NCBI GenBank assembly: GCA_016213865.1
Contig: JACQZL010000260.1
Location: 1-15,602 of the forward strand
Direction: 5' to 3'
Origin: Candidatus Rifleibacteriota bacterium
GTDB lineage: Bacteria > UBP17 > UBA6191 > JACPRK01
DNA: 15,602 nt
Program-made: the position numbers and the translations under genes
Part shown: one piece after another, positions 14,551 through 15,602 of the stretch
Numbering within the stretch: position 1 is the first letter of the stretch
Layout: each line of letters opens with the position of its first letter
The notes under the pieces: model-generated
The model's database searches: none
The model's input: the letters and a program-made list of their open reading frames with translations, nothing else
What the model was told of the DNA's origin: nothing

Positions 14551-15311
14551 CCCTCAAGAGCCCGGCCGAGCTAGAAACGATACGCGTGGCCGGAAGGCAT
14601 GTGGCCGAGATCCTCTTCGAGCTCTCGGAGGCCATCAAGCCCGGGGTCACGACCCTGGCGATAGACCGGATGGTCCAGGAAGCGGTCCACAAACGTAAGC
14701 TCAAGTCCCCGTTTCTGGGATATCAACCCAACAAGAACACGCCACCGTATCCGGCGTCGATCTGTACGTCGGTCAACGACGAGGTGGTCCACGGAATACC
14801 AAGCGCGAAGGTCATACTGAAAGACGGCGACATCATCGGACTGGACTTTGCCGCCATCCACGAGGGCTACATCGCCGATGCGGCGGTGACGCTCCCGGTG
14901 GGCAAGGTCTCCAAGGCCATCCAGAGGATGCTCGCCATCGGCCGGCAGGCCCTGCTGGAAGGGATCCTGGCCGCGGTCCCGCCGAATCGAGTGAACGATA
15001 TCGGCCACGCGGTGCAGCGATATGCCGAGAAGCACGGGATGTCGGTCGTCAGGGACTACATGGGCCACGGCGTCGGGACGACGATGCACGAGGCACCCAG
15101 TGTCCCGAACTTCGGTCAGCCGGGAACGGGCATCAAGCTCCAGCCCGGCATGGTGATAGCGATAGAACCTATGCTCAATCAGGGAGTGAAAGAGACGCGC
15201 GTCGGAAGCGACGGCTGGACGGTCAGGACGAACGACGGCCAGCTCTCGGTACACTTCGAGCACACGATCGCCATCACGGACCGGGGCCCCGAGATCATCA
15301 CGAAGCTGTGA
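14547..15311 (+). CDS. map: Methionine aminopeptidase type I
   Basis: Removes the initiator methionine from nascent proteins at the ribosome. The 254-residue product has all five metal ligands, D100, D111, H174, E207 and E238, in GLDFA, ADAAVT, MGHGVGT, AIEPM and HFEHT. H82 (VVHGIP) matches the conserved substrate-binding histidine. The spacing equals E. coli Map plus three throughout. It lacks the zinc-finger or SH3-type N-terminal extension of eukaryotic forms. GTG 14547 overlaps the adk stop (GTGA). It uses ATA isoleucine codons several times, in contrast with the ribosomal genes. In many bacteria infA comes next; here rpmJ follows after 120 nt. Confidence 0.97.
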   Translation: MTLKSPAELETIRVAGRHVAEILFELSEAIKPGVTTLAIDRMVQEAVHKRKLKSPFLGYQPNKNTPPYPASICTSVNDEVVHGIPSAKVILKDGDIIGLDFAAIHEGYIADAAVTLPVGKVSKAIQRMLAIGRQALLEGILAAVPPNRVNDIGHAVQRYAEKHGMSVVRDYMGHGVGTTMHEAPSVPNFGQPGTGIKLQPGMVIAIEPMLNQGVKETRVGSDGWTVRTNDGQLSVHFEHTIAITDRGPEIITKL

Positions 15312-15431
15312 AGTCCGGGAGCCCGCGCGGGACCTGTCCCCGTCGTATCATCCAGTTTCCACCACACCAGACCCATCAGACCACGGGCCGCCGGCCTCGA
15401 GCCGCCAGGCCCCCGATCACGGAGCACCACC
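15312..15431 (+). other. Spacer map-rpmJ, no gene, infA absent
   Basis: This 120-nt gap is GC-rich at both ends with a pyrimidine/A-rich middle (about 15350-15380). CCCGCGCGGG (15322-15331) is a perfect palindrome, and GGGCC (15385-15389) can pair with GGCCC (15408-15412). TATCAT at 15346-15351 resembles a -10 but has no matching -35. No initiation factor IF-1 sequence is present. GGAG at 15421-15424 serves rpmJ. Confidence 0.6.
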
Positions 15432-15545
15432 ATGAAGGTCAGGGCATCCATCAAGAAGATTTGCGACAAGTGTCGGTTCGTCCGGCGCAAGGGAGTCATC
15501 CGGGTATTCTGCAAGATCGCCAAGCACAAGCAGCGGCAGGGCTGA
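15432..15545 (+). CDS. rpmJ: 50S ribosomal protein L36, zinc-binding form
   Basis: bL36, the smallest large-subunit protein, which binds 23S rRNA and a zinc ion. The 37-residue product begins [20 protein letters not shown] and contains the ligand pattern C11-x2-C14-x12-C27-x4-H32, the zinc-containing (C+) type. GGAG lies 7 nt before ATG 15432. It is too small for a simple ORF cut-off but the match is clear over its full length. It stands just before rpsM, the usual start of the alpha operon. Confidence 0.97.
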   Translation: MKVRASIKKICDKCRFVRRKGVIRVFCKIAKHKQRQG

Positions 15546-15592
15546 GGCTTTACGACCCGGCGGCAAGTCACAAAGAGGAAGGTATCTGAGAA

Positions 15593-15602
15593 ATGGCGCG
15601 TA
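15593..15602 (+). CDS. rpsM: Start of 30S ribosomal protein S13 (3' end outside window)
   Basis: ATG GCG CGT A, encoding MAR and the first base of a fourth codon, fits the universal S13 start MARIAG. A GAGGAAGG Shine-Dalgarno ends about 10 nt upstream, and the position after rpmJ is the standard one. Only three codons are visible, so the call rests mainly on context. Confidence 0.8.

Noticed and set aside
15346..15351. TATCAT as a promoter -10 before rpmJ
   Set aside because: No -35-like hexamer at 15-19 bp upstream; the sequence there is GC-rich palindrome.
1..15602. Mobile elements, CRISPR arrays, tRNA or rRNA genes, defence or other accessory systems
   Set aside because: None were seen; the window is filled with conserved ribosomal and housekeeping genes in standard order.

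Overview
This is a bacterial ribosomal-protein gene cluster, all on the + strand. It runs from the end of the str operon through S10 and spc to the first codons of the alpha operon. The order is rpsG (3' part), fusA, rpsJ, rplC, rplD, rplW, rplB, rpsS, rplV, rpsC, rplP, rpmC, rpsQ, rplN, rplX, rplE, rpsN, rpsH, rplF, rplR, rpsE, rpmD, rplO, secY, adk, map, rpmJ, rpsM (first codons). The DNA is GC-rich (about two thirds G+C by eye) with strong G/C bias at third codon positions. The zinc-ribbon forms of S14, L24 and L36 and a four-cysteine Adk lid are present, as in many bacterial phyla. I cannot assign a phylum from sequence alone. Ribosomal proteins are bacterial in type, and the absence of tuf between fusA and rpsJ and of infA between map and rpmJ are the main order clues.

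Layout: 1-356 is the end of S7. A 70-nt spacer with a perfect 12-bp inverted repeat leads to fusA (427-2696), which is broken by an apparent one-base deletion near 1299. The S10 block (2792-8086) is tightly packed, with several 4-base start/stop overlaps, apart from a 158-nt spacer before rplC. The spc block (8099-12005) has several 50-110 nt GC-rich spacers that fold into hairpins, before rplE, rplF, rplR and rpmD. A near-consensus sigma70-type promoter (TTTACT-17-TATAAT) lies between rpmD and rplO. It probably gives rplO-secY-adk-map-rpmJ-rpsM an extra start of transcription.

The products act together. Small-subunit proteins (S7, S10, S19, S3, S17, S14, S8, S5, S13) and large-subunit proteins (L3, L4, L23, L2, L22, L16, L29, L14, L24, L5, L6, L18, L30, L15, L36) build the ribosome, and EF-G translocates it. 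SecY is the membrane pore that receives nascent chains, methionine aminopeptidase trims their first residue, and adenylate kinase balances adenine nucleotides.

I found no undescribed system here. The window is a conserved housekeeping locus. The points worth a second look are the fusA frameshift, the possible EF-G N-terminal extension, the rpsG-fusA stem-loop, the internal promoter, the long spacers, and lineage-specific changes in S3, L2, L24 and S17.
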